A DNA stretch of 64,000 nt from Roseomonas indoligenes (GTDB lineage Bacteria; Pseudomonadota; Alphaproteobacteria; Acetobacterales; Acetobacteraceae): positions 62,001 to 126,000 of the forward strand of contig NZ_JAGIZA010000003.1 of assembly GCF_017813365.1 (NCBI RefSeq), read 5' to 3'. The notes below the pieces were generated by a model, which was not told the origin of the DNA, ran no database searches, and saw only the letters and a program-made list of their open reading frames with translations. Below are positions 1 to 7,283 of this stretch, in pieces. The position numbers were made by a program, and so were the translations under genes. Position 1 is the first letter of the stretch. Each line of letters starts with the position of its first letter.

Positions 1-646
1 CGTCCTGGTCGAGCTCGATGCCGCCCCGCATATCGAGGGTGTCCATCCGCTGCGACGGATTGCTTAGCCGGTCGGGATCAAGAAGCTGCAGCGTGGTCGC
101 GTAGCGCGCACGGCCGTAGCCCATCCGGTCCGGGCGCCAAGCCAGTACGGCTAGCGCTTCCCCCTCAACGAGGTAGTGCCGGAAGGCCAAGCGGGCCATC
201 TGCCCGAAGGTAAGCCGGCGCGACGTATCGCAGTACCGCCCGGGATCATTGGCCCACACCCGCCATCCGGCCTCGGCCGCATCGCGGAACTCCTTTGCCC
301 AGACGGCATCGAAAGTGCGCCCAAACTGACGCTGGAGATGCCGGTAATCCGGCATGGCGGATAGCCGAAAGTCGGAGCCGATCGTCGCGTCCGTGATCCG
401 CATGATCGCGCCGGACGCCCAGCCATCGTTCCGGACAAGGTCTCGGATGCGAGCAACCGACTGGTCACGGTACGGGGTGGTCTCAGTGTCTGGGGAGCCG
501 AGCCAGGGATTCCAGCCCGACATCTCCGCCGACATCGTATCGGCTGCGTCGTATGGCGTGCGGCTGCCGTTAATCAGGGCGGACGCCCGGGGGCGGCGCA
601 GCGGCAAGGCCTTGCCGTCCGGGCCGAGAAGCGTGGCGCCGCTCAC
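1..646 (-). CDS. Phage portal protein, lambda family (N-terminal part, cut by window edge)
   Basis: The portal forms the dodecameric ring through which DNA enters the capsid. Reading the minus strand from a GTG at 646 gives about 215 residues that open with SGATLLGPDGKALP, followed by NPWLGSPDTETTPYRDQSVA, RNDGWASGAIMRITDATIGS and a tract with LLDPDRLSNP; this order is typical of the N-terminal half of lambda gpB-type portals. The family is usually around 500 residues, so the C-terminal half lies before position 1. The start is chosen because its GTG shares bases with the TGA of the gpW-like gene (GTGA), as elsewhere in this operon. Position directly after terminase and gpW is the standard packaging-module order. 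Confidence 0.88.
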   Translation of the reverse strand, partial: MSGATLLGPDGKALPLRRPRASALINGSRTPYDAADTMSAEMSGWNPWLGSPDTETTPYRDQSVARIRDLVRNDGWASGAIMRITDATIGSDFRLSAMPDYRHLQRQFGRTFDAVWAKEFRDAAEAGWRVWANDPGRYCDTSRRLTFGQMARLAFRHYLVEGEALAVLAWRPDRMGYGRARYATTLQLLDPDRLSNPSQRMDTLDMRGGIELDQD

Positions 647-912
647 CCGAAGCGGATCCCGATGGCGCGGCGGGCAGGACGGCGAGCGACAGCGAGGCCG
701 CGCAGCGCCATCTCCGCAGCGATCGCCGCCCCCCAAGCCAATAGGTCGTTCTTCGTCGCCTGCGTGAAGCTGACACTGCGGCTACCGGCGCCCTGGCTCA
801 CCGAAAGGCTGGCCTCCATGCGGCCGGTCGCGAGCTTGCCGATTGCCTCGGCGTAGCTGGCCGCTGCGGCACGCAGCTGGTCGTCCGTCAGGAGGTGCAG
901 CTGATAGTCCAT
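643..912 (-). CDS. gpW-like head-tail joining protein
   Basis: An 89-residue protein. The central part, AAAASYAEAIGKLATGRMEA then a Ser/Val-rich strand and FTQATKNDLLAWGAAIAAEM, matches the helix-hairpin-helix layout of lambda gpW, which plugs the connector and lets tails attach. It sits between terminase large subunit and portal, as in lambda. It has an Arg-rich C-terminus. The ATG at 912 is 12 bases after the terminase stop. The family assignment is by pattern and position. Confidence 0.75.
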   Translation of the reverse strand: MDYQLHLLTDDQLRAAAASYAEAIGKLATGRMEASLSVSQGAGSRSVSFTQATKNDLLAWGAAIAAEMALRGLAVARRPARRAIGIRFG

Positions 913-924
913 GCGGCCCTCCTT

Positions 925-2934
925 TCAGGCGAGGCGGCTGACGGCGCGGCGCGGCGCTCCGGCGACGGTGACGCGGGGGCCGGCGACAGCCGCTGGTGGC
1001 AGTGTGACGGGCCCGGCAGCGGGCGCTGCTTCTGGCAAGTCCATGAGAGGCCGCGGCGGCGCCACCTCAGTCCCGGAATAGCCAGACGAAACCCGCCCGA
1101 CCTCCTGGTTCAGCTTCAGGCCGAAATGCTGCAGCCCGGCCAGCGCGGCGTAGGCGTAAACCCGGCAGTCGAGCGCCTCATTCCGACGGCCCGGTAGTGG
1201 TTCCCAGACCCGGTAGCGGGCGCCGCCCGCGTCTTTCAGGACCGATCGCTCTGCGAGCAACTGGCTGAAGTAGGCCGCGTCCCGGTCCTCCGGGAAGTGC
1301 ATGAAGCCTGGGCCGTGCTCGTCTAGGTTAAGTCGGTGCCGGACGACGTCCTTCGCCGTATTAACCCCGATGATAACGGGCTTGAAGGATGCCTTCATGC
1401 GCGCCAGCGGCTTCTTCGTCGGCCAGACGGGGGATCGCTGCCCGGGCCGGGCGCTCTCTCCCTTGATGGCCCAAATCTTCCGGCCCAGCCTCGCCTTGGC
1501 GAATTCGTAGACCCTCTGCGTGTGGTGCCCGCCGCTGTCGCAGCAGCCCGCTGCCAGGCTGAAGAGCCGGCCATCCGCCCGCATCCACCGGCGCCGCAGG
1601 TACGGGTCGACCAGGTCGTTCCAGAAAGCGGGGGTGTCGAGGTCGCCCTCGATCGCCTCGTAGGCGACGGACCAGCTTTCCTCGTCCCGACCCCAGGCCA
1701 CAACCTCGATCTCGACCCGGTCGTCCTGGGTGTCCAAGCCAAAGGTCAGCACCGCGGCGCCGTCCGGAACCTCAGCGGGATAGACCTCGCGGCGCGCCAT
1801 GAGGCGGGCCTCGGCCAGCACCTTGTCCGCCCGCTCCTCGTAGGGCTCGCCCAGCACCAGGTTGTAGAAGGTCTGCCGCTCCAACGGCTTGTCCATGACC
1901 CGGAGCCACTCGCGGACGAGCTCGGCCCAGGCCGCATTCGTGTTCAGGCTATAGCCGGCCCAAATGTGGAACCCGGCGTGCCCACCCTTCGGGTTCGTCG
2001 CCCGCCACTCGCCGCCGGCGACCATGTCGGCCTTGTCGGCCTCGTCGATGATGCAGCCGTTCATCCGGCACACGTAGTGCGCCGTCTCCGGCCGCCCGTT
2101 GCCGTCCTCGTCCCGGGCCCACTTGATCCCGTAGGGCGTGTCGCGGCCGCCCCACTCCAGGAACTGCCGCTCGCCGCAATGCGGGCAGGCCACAAAGAAT
2201 CGCCGCTGGTCGCTCTCGTTCCAGGCGTCCTCAATGCGGGACTGCCCCTTCACGGTCGGGGTCGAGCCCAGCACGATCTTCCGGTTCCAGAAGGTCTCGC
2301 TGCGCTTCTTGCCCAGAGCAATCTGGTCGCCTTCACTGCCGGCGCCCGCCTTGGGATAGCCGTCCACCTCATCGAAGAGGATCACTCGCGCCGTGATGCG
2401 CCGGAACCCGCCCGGGCTGTTCGCCCCGACAAAGGAGACCGACGAGCCATTCCGGAAGACCCGCTTCAGCAGCTTTTGCTTGCTGTCCTTAGCCTTCAGA
2501 TCGCCGGCGATCTCGGCCAGCACCTCCGTGTCTCGGAGCATCGGCTCGATCTCGGTCGAGCTGTAGTCCTCGGCATCCTCGACGCGCGGCTGAACCACCA
2601 GGATCGGAGAAGGGTCCTGGTGGATGAAGTACCCGACGACGTGGTCCAGCACCTTCGTGTAGCCCACTCGGGCCGACTTCATCACGGTGACCTGCGTCAC
2701 GGAGGGGTCCGTGATCGCGTCCATGATACCGTCCTGGTACGCATAGGCCCGGAACCGGCCCGTCTGGGCGCTGGTCTCTCGGGAAAGGACCGCGTAGCGG
2801 GACGCCCATTGGCTCAGGGTGAGCCGCGGAGGCGGTGCCAGGTTGGCCCGGCGGGCCTCCAGCAGCCGCGTGCGTAGTTCCTGCGCCCCCTTGGCGTAGC
2901 GCCGCGCCTCAGTGGGCTCCAAGGGCAACGTCAC
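925..2934 (-). CDS. Terminase large subunit (gpA / GpA-ATPase family)
   Basis: This 669-residue protein is the packaging motor and cos/headful nuclease. Visible parts are an N-terminal ATPase with a Walker A-like segment VMKSARVGYTK near residue 84, a Walker B-like ILFDEVDGYP near 185, and the LGSTPTVKG coupling motif near 222. A CPHCGERQFLEW zinc-type element near 250 is characteristic of the lambda gpA family. The C-terminal nuclease fold starts with VLTFGLDTQDDRVEIEV near 390. Length is normal for the family (about 640-700). The start overlaps the small-subunit gene by 26 bases, which suggests coupled translation. The C-terminus is Pro/Ala-rich. Confidence 0.95.
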   Translation of the reverse strand: MTLPLEPTEARRYAKGAQELRTRLLEARRANLAPPPRLTLSQWASRYAVLSRETSAQTGRFRAYAYQDGIMDAITDPSVTQVTVMKSARVGYTKVLDHVVGYFIHQDPSPILVVQPRVEDAEDYSSTEIEPMLRDTEVLAEIAGDLKAKDSKQKLLKRVFRNGSSVSFVGANSPGGFRRITARVILFDEVDGYPKAGAGSEGDQIALGKKRSETFWNRKIVLGSTPTVKGQSRIEDAWNESDQRRFFVACPHCGERQFLEWGGRDTPYGIKWARDEDGNGRPETAHYVCRMNGCIIDEADKADMVAGGEWRATNPKGGHAGFHIWAGYSLNTNAAWAELVREWLRVMDKPLERQTFYNLVLGEPYEERADKVLAEARLMARREVYPAEVPDGAAVLTFGLDTQDDRVEIEVVAWGRDEESWSVAYEAIEGDLDTPAFWNDLVDPYLRRRWMRADGRLFSLAAGCCDSGGHHTQRVYEFAKARLGRKIWAIKGESARPGQRSPVWPTKKPLARMKASFKPVIIGVNTAKDVVRHRLNLDEHGPGFMHFPEDRDAAYFSQLLAERSVLKDAGGARYRVWEPLPGRRNEALDCRVYAYAALAGLQHFGLKLNQEVGRVSSGYSGTEVAPPRPLMDLPEAAPAAGPVTLPPAAVAGPRVTVAGAPRRAVSRLA

Positions 2935-3457
2935 GGGTCAGGGCCTCCAGGGCCTCGGTTACGACCTCAGTCAGGACCGCCTGGACTTCGGCAATCGTCT
3001 TGCACCGGTGGATCCGGGGCGCGTGCTCGGCAGGGATCGACAGGAGCTTCGACCGCACGGCCGCGTACTCCTTACCTACCGCCTCGGCCGTGTCGGCGAT
3101 CAGGGCCACCGCCTTGACCTCACGCTCGTATTCCACCTGCCGCAGCCGGGCGATGAAGCTGTCCCGGTGCCGTTCGGCGTCGGCGCGGGTCTCAAAGACT
3201 CCCTCAGCCTCGACCAGCTTCAGCGCATCTCGCGCATCGGCCGCTGCGGATCCGTCCACGCTCTCCCGTGCAACCGGCGCCCGGGTTGCGGGTGCATCCC
3301 GGTTCTGGCGGTCATTCAGCCACAGATCGAACGACGCGACGCGGACTTCGCCGGTCGCGGTCAGCGCGATGCGGCCAGCGCGAATGTGCTTCTCCAGCGC
3401 GGGCCGGCTTATGCCAGCGCGGCGCGCCGCTTCAGACCGCGAAAGCGTGTCCTGCAC
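2909..3457 (-). CDS. Terminase small subunit-like DNA-binding protein (Nu1 type)
   Basis: A 182-residue protein starting at a GTG. The N-terminus contains SRSEAARRAGISRPALEKHI, a winged helix-turn-helix of the Nu1/MerR type, followed by a wing (GRIALTATGEVRVASFDLWL). The middle is rich in Ala, Asp and Arg and probably coiled. The C-terminal half resembles the region that contacts the large subunit. It lies immediately upstream of, and overlaps, the large-subunit gene. It probably recognises the packaging site on phage DNA. The function is inferred from the domain plus position. Confidence 0.78.
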   Translation of the reverse strand: MQDTLSRSEAARRAGISRPALEKHIRAGRIALTATGEVRVASFDLWLNDRQNRDAPATRAPVARESVDGSAAADARDALKLVEAEGVFETRADAERHRDSFIARLRQVEYEREVKAVALIADTAEAVGKEYAAVRSKLLSIPAEHAPRIHRCKTIAEVQAVLTEVVTEALEALTRDVALGAH

Positions 3458-3548
3458 CCTGCAACCTCATTTCTGGCCTTCAGCTAGAGAGGGCGCGGGG
3501 TCGGGAATGCCCCGCATCCGGGGGGAGGGGGGCTGAAGGGACCCGCAT

Positions 3549-3610
3549 GGGGGGGGTGCCCCCCCTCCGAGCCATGCGTCTAATGCAGGTGTGGCGCCAT
3601 GGCCACACCT
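3549..3610. repeat. Two intergenic inverted repeats before the terminase genes
   Basis: The gap between the tail-protein-like gene and the small terminase gene (3458-3625) holds two hairpin-forming repeats. One is a run of eight G, TG, then seven C (3549-3565). The other has 9-base arms AGGTGTGGC and GCCACACCT around a 6-base loop (3587-3610). No T-rich tail follows either on the minus strand, so they are not convincing terminators. They may be processing or pausing structures, or part of a packaging site (cos/pac), which often lies beside terS. No gene is seen in the gap. Confidence 0.45.
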
Positions 3611-3625
3611 CGCCAATCCCCTGCC

Positions 3626-4243
3626 CTACCCCCTCCTCGTCCTCATCGCCTCGGCCAGCCTCTGCCTGAAAGCGGGCACCATGACCGCCTGCGCGGTCCG
3701 GACCACCTTGCGCTGAAAGCCGAAGCGAGGCCGATACTTCGCCACCTGCTTGAACGCGACGAGCAGCCTAGGCCGTCCTGCCTTCTCGCCTGAGCCCTTC
3801 GGGACAGGACGACGCTGCCAGATGCCACCGACGCCGCCAACGACGCCTGAGAAGGTGTCCTTGCGGTTTGAGACCCGCCGCACCCCGCCCCGCGGGATGT
3901 TGCCGTATTGGTCGCGCTGGATGGCCGCAGGCAGCACCAGCGCCCGCTTACGAGGGGTGCGTGTGCCGCCTGTCTCCTGGATGGCCAGATACTCGGCCTG
4001 CTTGGTCTTCACAAAGACCCGCGCCGTCAGGTCCGTCTTCCGCGCCGCCTTGATTGTCACCGCGTTGCGCGTGAACGGCGTGGGCTTCTCGAACACCCTG
4101 GGCAGGTCACGCGAGACGGCCACCCTGGCAGCTTGCGCGCTGTCCGTGAGCGCCCGGGCCATGGCGTAGGGCGCCTGCTTCCTGGCCACGTCGTCCAGGC
4201 CCCGGGTCATGCTGCGCATGTCGATGCGGACGACCGGGTTCAT
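3626..4243 (-). CDS. Minor tail protein-like (gpZ type) protein
   Basis: A 205-residue basic protein. The N-terminus (RSMTRGLDDVARKQAPYAMA, then ALTDSAQAARVAV) resembles minor tail protein Z and related tail-completion proteins, which begin with a helix pairing and an Ala-rich loop that calls for regular AMA..LTD helices. The middle carries RTPRKRALVLPAA and a Gly/Arg-rich stretch. The ATG at 4243 overlaps the TGA of the upstream P-loop gene (ATGA). Its place ahead of terS is unusual for a tail gene, so the assignment is tentative; a head-maturation or DNA-associated role cannot be excluded. Confidence 0.45.
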   Translation of the reverse strand: MNPVVRIDMRSMTRGLDDVARKQAPYAMARALTDSAQAARVAVSRDLPRVFEKPTPFTRNAVTIKAARKTDLTARVFVKTKQAEYLAIQETGGTRTPRKRALVLPAAIQRDQYGNIPRGGVRRVSNRKDTFSGVVGGVGGIWQRRPVPKGSGEKAGRPRLLVAFKQVAKYRPRFGFQRKVVRTAQAVMVPAFRQRLAEAMRTRRG

Positions 4244-4551
4244 CCGGCCTCGACCTGCACCCACCGGCAATCCGCCCCGGTCTCCCGCGCGAGTTCACGC
4301 CACCCAGCCCGGTCGTCGGCCTCCAGATTCCAACCCACCGCGCAGACACTGACGTCGGCCTGGAGCAGTGTCCGGGCCATGGCGAAGGTGGTCAGGGTTA
4401 CGACCCACTCATCGACTTGGTGCTGCAGCAGGCTCCGCACATGGTCCCGAGCGATCATAGCCTGCCCGCGGTAGGCGACCAGCGCCTCGGCGATCAGGCT
4501 CTTCCCCGTTTCGGGGCCGCCGGCGATGACAGTGAGGACCGGCCGGGCCAT
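4240..4551 (-). CDS. Small P-loop ATPase/kinase-like protein
   Basis: A 103-residue protein starting MARPVLTVIAGG. It has a Walker A motif GGPETGKS at residues 11-18 and a short Rossmann-like body (SVCAVGWNLEADDRAGW), so it looks like a truncated AAA_33/zeta-type kinase. Start 4551 is chosen because GGAGG lies 6 bases upstream; an in-frame ATG at 4602 is inside a terminator hairpin. It is the first gene after the predicted late promoter and terminator. The substrate is unknown. Zeta-like and polynucleotide-kinase-like roles are both possible. Confidence 0.6.
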   Translation of the reverse strand: MARPVLTVIAGGPETGKSLIAEALVAYRGQAMIARDHVRSLLQHQVDEWVVTLTTFAMARTLLQADVSVCAVGWNLEADDRAGWRELARETGADCRWVQVEAG

Positions 4552-4564
4552 CCGATCCTCCGGC

Positions 4565-4598
4565 AAAAGAAAAGCCCGGAAGCCAAAAGGCCCCGGGC
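4565..4598 (-). terminator. Intrinsic terminator upstream of the late genes
   Basis: On the minus strand a GC-rich stem pairs GCCCGG (4598-4593) with CCGGGC (4579-4574), with an inner GCC/GGC stem and an AAAA/TTTT loop. It is followed at once by TTTTCTTTT. It lies between the regulator gene at 4646-5290 and the first late gene. This is a textbook rho-independent terminator that late transcription would have to pass. Confidence 0.8.
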
Positions 4599-4620
4599 GC
4601 AAAACGACGAATTACGGAGA

Positions 4621-4649
4621 AACATGGAATAACCCCCTCGCCGCGTCAA
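4621..4649 (-). promoter_or_regulatory. Predicted late promoter (TTGACG, 17 bases, CATGTT)
   Basis: Minus-strand TTGACG at 4649-4644 is spaced 17 bases from CATGTT at 4626-4621. The -35 box overlaps the stop codon of the regulator gene. The expected transcript start, near 4614, is only about 16 bases before the terminator stem. A promoter followed directly by a terminator is the layout of lambda PR'-tR'. No experimental support is available from the sequence. Confidence 0.5.
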
Positions 4650-5290
4650 GATCCTTTTCGGCAGTAGTCCGCAGGGATGCGGTAGTGATCCACCAGCACC
4701 CGCAGCGCCTCATGCAGCAGTCGCATCCGGTCAGAGGCCCACTCGTCCTCTCCGCAGACCCCGATAACCACGGCTCGCATCCGCACGGGCAGGGCATCCA
4801 GGGCCGCCAGGTATTTCCGCTCGGCGTCGTTGCGAGCATCAACCGCCTCGGCCGTGCTCCCTTTTCCGCCCCGCTCCCCGTATTCCGCCGTGACTTTGGG
4901 GCGAGTGGTCGCAGCGCGGTACTGCGCCCGGAACATCATCCCCGCTCGCCAGAGCATGTCTACGAGCTGTCCCCGGGCATTGTAGGCATCCAGCACGCAC
5001 TCCACGGTATAGCGGCGGGCAATCGCCTTGACCGCAGCCTTACTTCCTGGCGCCGGCAACAACTCGATTTCCGTGGTTTCGATCGGGCGATGGCTGCCTG
5101 CTCCGACAACCTTACCTTCCGGATCCCTCACCTCTTGCCCGAGGTCTGGGGGGGTGCGGGCCTCCTTCAGCGCCCGCTTCCGAAGCACAGCTGTCTTTTC
5201 GGACGGCCAGAGGGATGCGGGCGTCAGCGCCGGCTTACCCCTCTTCATGGCCTGACTGCCCTCAAGTGCCTTCATAGCGCCCTTCCTCAT
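4646..5290 (-). CDS. DUF6456-like phage regulator, candidate late-gene activator or antiterminator
   Basis: A 214-residue basic protein. The N-terminal 60 residues are Lys/Arg/Pro-rich. The C-terminal half (RYTVECVLDAYNARGQLVDM, then MMFRAQYRAA, then a helix pair ending LHEALRVLVDHYRIP) resembles from memory the DUF6456 helical domain of alphaproteobacterial regulators. It is the last gene of the leftward early operon and ends on a predicted promoter and terminator, the position of Q or RinA in other phages. The role is inferred from place and fold. In-frame ATGs at codons 6 and 15 are alternative starts. The first ATG overlaps an upstream stop as ATGA. Confidence 0.5.
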   Translation of the reverse strand: MRKGAMKALEGSQAMKRGKPALTPASLWPSEKTAVLRKRALKEARTPPDLGQEVRDPEGKVVGAGSHRPIETTEIELLPAPGSKAAVKAIARRYTVECVLDAYNARGQLVDMLWRAGMMFRAQYRAATTRPKVTAEYGERGGKGSTAEAVDARNDAERKYLAALDALPVRMRAVVIGVCGEDEWASDRMRLLHEALRVLVDHYRIPADYCRKGS

Positions 5291-5393
5291 GCCCCAGCCC
5301 TCCCCTGTGTGTGTTGAGACCCCCTCCCCAACCCCCGCGCGATCTGCACCAGCCGCGCCCGCTTGGCGGTGAGGAAGGCGGCGTCGTCGGGGG

Positions 5394-5672
5394 CTAGGAC
5401 GGATAGGTCACGCCCTCCTTCATCGCCTGTTCAAGGTCTTCGGAAATCGAAGTCAGATGGACGAGATACCGGCCCTGCCCCTTGCGCCGGGCGGCCCGCC
5501 AAGCGTTGGCCCGCGACCGCCAGACGCCGTTGATGCCGCGCACGCCGTAGCGCTCACGCCCTAGGCGCCGGATGTTCGGGCCGTTGCCCTCTCCCCGATC
5601 CCAGGTTGTCAGGCTCTGTCCGCGCCATGCGACCGTGAAAAGCCGCCAGGCGGTTGGGTCTTCCACCGTCAC
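5394..5672 (-). CDS. Hypothetical phage protein (92 aa)
   Basis: This gene starts at a GTG that overlaps the stop of the preceding gene (GTGA). The protein is rich in Arg and Trp, with WRLFTVAWRGQSLTTWDRGE at the N-terminus and RANAWRAARRKGQGRYLVHL in the middle. No family is recognised. The basic surface suggests nucleic-acid contact, but that is a guess. A 100-base coding-like stretch without a start codon follows it (see findings). Confidence 0.6.
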   Translation of the reverse strand: MTVEDPTAWRLFTVAWRGQSLTTWDRGEGNGPNIRRLGRERYGVRGINGVWRSRANAWRAARRKGQGRYLVHLTSISEDLEQAMKEGVTYPS

Positions 5673-6118
5673 AGCGACCCCTCCCGTTCCCCTTCCCGCC
5701 CCACCTCAGCCTTCAGGGCCATTCCGTCAGGGCTGAGCCGCCAATACGCCGACCCTTCCATATCGTTCTCGGCCAACCCCATCCCCCGCATCTCCTCCAG
5801 CATCTCCACCTGCTCCGTGAGGGAGCGCGTCCAGCTGCCGTCGCCGGGGAGCCAGGACAGGGCGCGGCGTTGGGGTTGGGTGAGGGCGGCGAGGCGGATC
5901 ATGGAGCGACCCTCGCGCGGAGAGCCGCGCCGGCCGGGGGTGAGGCGGGCATGAAGGCCTCGCCATCCCTCGCCAGCGTCGTAACCACTCTCAGCCAGCT
6001 TCATGGTGCGGAGGCGCCGCACCGCCATCCGCATGCCTCGGGGGAAATCGCCTCGCCATTCAGTCGTCAGCCACAGCAAGGCGCGCTTCTGAGCGGGCGT
6101 GAGGTCAACGACGGTCAT
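5669..6118 (-). CDS. Two tandem paralogues joined in frame by a likely one-base frameshift
   Basis: This 149-residue frame contains two copies of a small domain. Copy B begins MTVVDLTPAQKRALLWL at 6118. Copy C begins with the ATG at 5902 and reads ALTQPQRRALSWLPGDGSW. Copy B should end in RLTPAGAALRARVAP and a TGA overlapping the ATG of copy C. A run of five G at 5936-5940 instead shifts the frame so that B continues into C. With one G fewer the normal end and ATGA overlap return. It may be a real fusion, a mutation or a read error. Both copies resemble the gene at 6115-6351. The fold is probably a winged helix, inferred from helix-helix-strand spacing. Confidence 0.65.
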   Translation of the reverse strand: MTVVDLTPAQKRALLWLTTEWRGDFPRGMRMAVRRLRTMKLAESGYDAGEGWRGLHARLTPGRRGSPREGRSMIRLAALTQPQRRALSWLPGDGSWTRSLTEQVEMLEEMRGMGLAENDMEGSAYWRLSPDGMALKAEVGREGEREGSL

Positions 6119-6351
6119 GCGCCCTCCATCTCGGCTTTGAGGGCTAGGCCGGCGGAAGTGAGGCGCCAGACCCAATCCCCGCTTCCAAGACGCGCCTGAG
6201 CCAAGCCAAGCATTCGGAGCCGGCGCAGAACGCCACGGTTGGGCCGAGGTGCCATGTCGGCGTCCAAGATGGACCCACGCCACCCCCCATCCCCCGGCAG
6301 CCACTCCAGCGCCCGCACCTGCGCGGGGGTGAGGTCTTCCAGGCGGGTCAT
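6115..6351 (-). CDS. Small winged-helix-like protein, tandem paralogue A
   Basis: A 78-residue protein: EDLTPAQVRALEWLPGDGGW, then a helix with RGVLRRLRMLGLAQARL, then WVWRLTSAGLALKAEMEG. The pattern (L-T-x-x-Q-x-R-A-L-x-W, R-x-x-M-G-L-A, W-R-L-T-x-x-G-x-A-L-K-A-E) recurs in the next two gene copies and more weakly at 26,486-26,731. It is linked by ATGA overlaps on both sides. It is probably a DNA- or protein-binding wing domain. The function is unknown. Confidence 0.75.
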   Translation of the reverse strand: MTRLEDLTPAQVRALEWLPGDGGWRGSILDADMAPRPNRGVLRRLRMLGLAQARLGSGDWVWRLTSAGLALKAEMEGA

Positions 6352-6569
6352 GTCCTGTCCCCATCTGCGCAGAGGTCGCGGACGTTCAGGAGGGCGTCGC
6401 GAAGCTTGGCAAGACCACCCAAGACGACTGCATCCTGGCCCTGCTCACGCATGAGGTCCGACAGGACGGCCACGTAGTCGGCAGCGCTCACTTCCCCGTC
6501 GAACCCCAGCGCCTCCCGTATCCGCAGCCGGTGGTAGGCTGTTGGGTCGGTGATTGTGCCGTCGGTCAT
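6348..6569 (-). CDS. Hypothetical phage protein (73 aa)
   Basis: This starts MTDGTITDPTAYHRLRIREA and continues with an acidic helical body ending LLNVRDLCADGDRT. The start at 6569 is chosen because its ATG overlaps the stop of the upstream membrane-protein gene. No known domain is seen. It is soluble and mostly helical by composition. Confidence 0.6.
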   Translation of the reverse strand: MTDGTITDPTAYHRLRIREALGFDGEVSAADYVAVLSDLMREQGQDAVVLGGLAKLRDALLNVRDLCADGDRT

Positions 6570-6760
6570 GAGCGGGTGTTCCGGTGAAAGGCGATGAGAA
6601 CCAGAGCCAGCCCACAGAGGGCCATCCACCCGGCGAACAGCGCATAGGCCAAGCGAGGCAGGCCGGCGATGATGGCGGCCAGCTGCAACAGCCCGAGGAT
6701 GCACAGGTGCCAGAGGAAGTAATCGGCCCAGGCCTGGGCGGCGGCGTAGATGCGGGTCAC
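6566..6760 (-). CDS. Small membrane protein with two hydrophobic segments
   Basis: A 64-residue protein from a GTG at 6760 that overlaps the upstream stop as GTGA. Two hydrophobic stretches are clear: FLWHLCILGLLQLAAIIAGL near 18-37 and LAYALFAGWMALCGLALVLI near 40-59. A short basic tail follows. The size and topology resemble a holin, but the gene sits in the early operon far from packaging, so a superinfection or membrane-tethering role is equally possible. Confidence 0.6.
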   Translation of the reverse strand: MTRIYAAAQAWADYFLWHLCILGLLQLAAIIAGLPRLAYALFAGWMALCGLALVLIAFHRNTRS

Positions 6761-6939
6761 CCCCTCACCTCCTTCACCCGCCACAGCCCGACGATGCGGG
6801 AGCGGTCACGGAAGGCGTGCCCGGCCTCGCGCTGGTGGGCGATCAGCGAGGCGGCGCCGTCCGCGGTGACCGGGCCTATGACGCCCTGAGCGGCTGACGG
6901 GGGCTGGACCACCAGCCAGGTGTCGCGGTGGGGGGTCAT
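6757..6939 (-). CDS. Hypothetical phage protein (60 aa)
   Basis: A 60-residue protein with RDTWLVVQPPSAAQGVIGPV at the N-terminus and a basic C-terminal half. No family is recognised. It overlaps both neighbours by four bases and so is probably translated with them. Confidence 0.55.
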   Translation of the reverse strand: MTPHRDTWLVVQPPSAAQGVIGPVTADGAASLIAHQREAGHAFRDRSRIVGLWRVKEVRG

Positions 6940-7283
6940 CGCGTCATGGCCTCCAGCCCGCGGTCTGCCTTGGTGGCGAAGTGCGGACGGAGCCGACCTC
7001 CCCCTTTCTCAGCCAGACGCGACGCGACCCACTGCCACAGATAGATCTGCCGGAAAGGCGGGGTGCTTCCCCGACCACTCCGCCCCCAGCGATACCGGAG
7101 CATCGCGCTGCGGTAGTCGAACCAGCAGTGGTCACAGAGTTCCGGGGCAATCTGCCGGCGGTAGCGTCTGGGCGGCAGCGGATGGCACCAGATCGACTGA
7201 CGCACCTCGTCGTCGTCCATGACCGTCGCGGCGTCGATGAGGCGGTCACAGACACCGCAGGAGAGGAAGGTCAGCCGGAGCAT
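6936..7283 (-). CDS. Zinc-finger-like hypothetical protein
   Basis: A 115-residue protein with two Cys pairs, CGVC near residue 9 and CDHC near residue 50, spaced as a zinc-ribbon-like module. The segment between them is acidic (MDDDEV) and then basic (PPRRYRRQI). The C-terminal half contains Tyr/Trp-rich RQIYLWQWVASRL. The stop overlaps the next start (ATGA). It probably binds DNA or RNA through a zinc knuckle; the specific role is unknown. Confidence 0.6.
   Translation of the reverse strand: MLRLTFLSCGVCDRLIDAATVMDDDEVRQSIWCHPLPPRRYRRQIAPELCDHCWFDYRSAMLRYRWGRSGRGSTPPFRQIYLWQWVASRLAEKGGGRLRPHFATKADRGLEAMTR

Noticed and set aside
1336-2877. Long open frame antisense to the terminase large subunit
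   Set aside because: It mirrors a gene with clear motifs and has a composition typical of shadow frames.
3549-3610. Treating the two hairpins before terS as terminators
   Set aside because: Neither is followed by a T-run on the minus strand, and the packaging genes must be transcribed through them.
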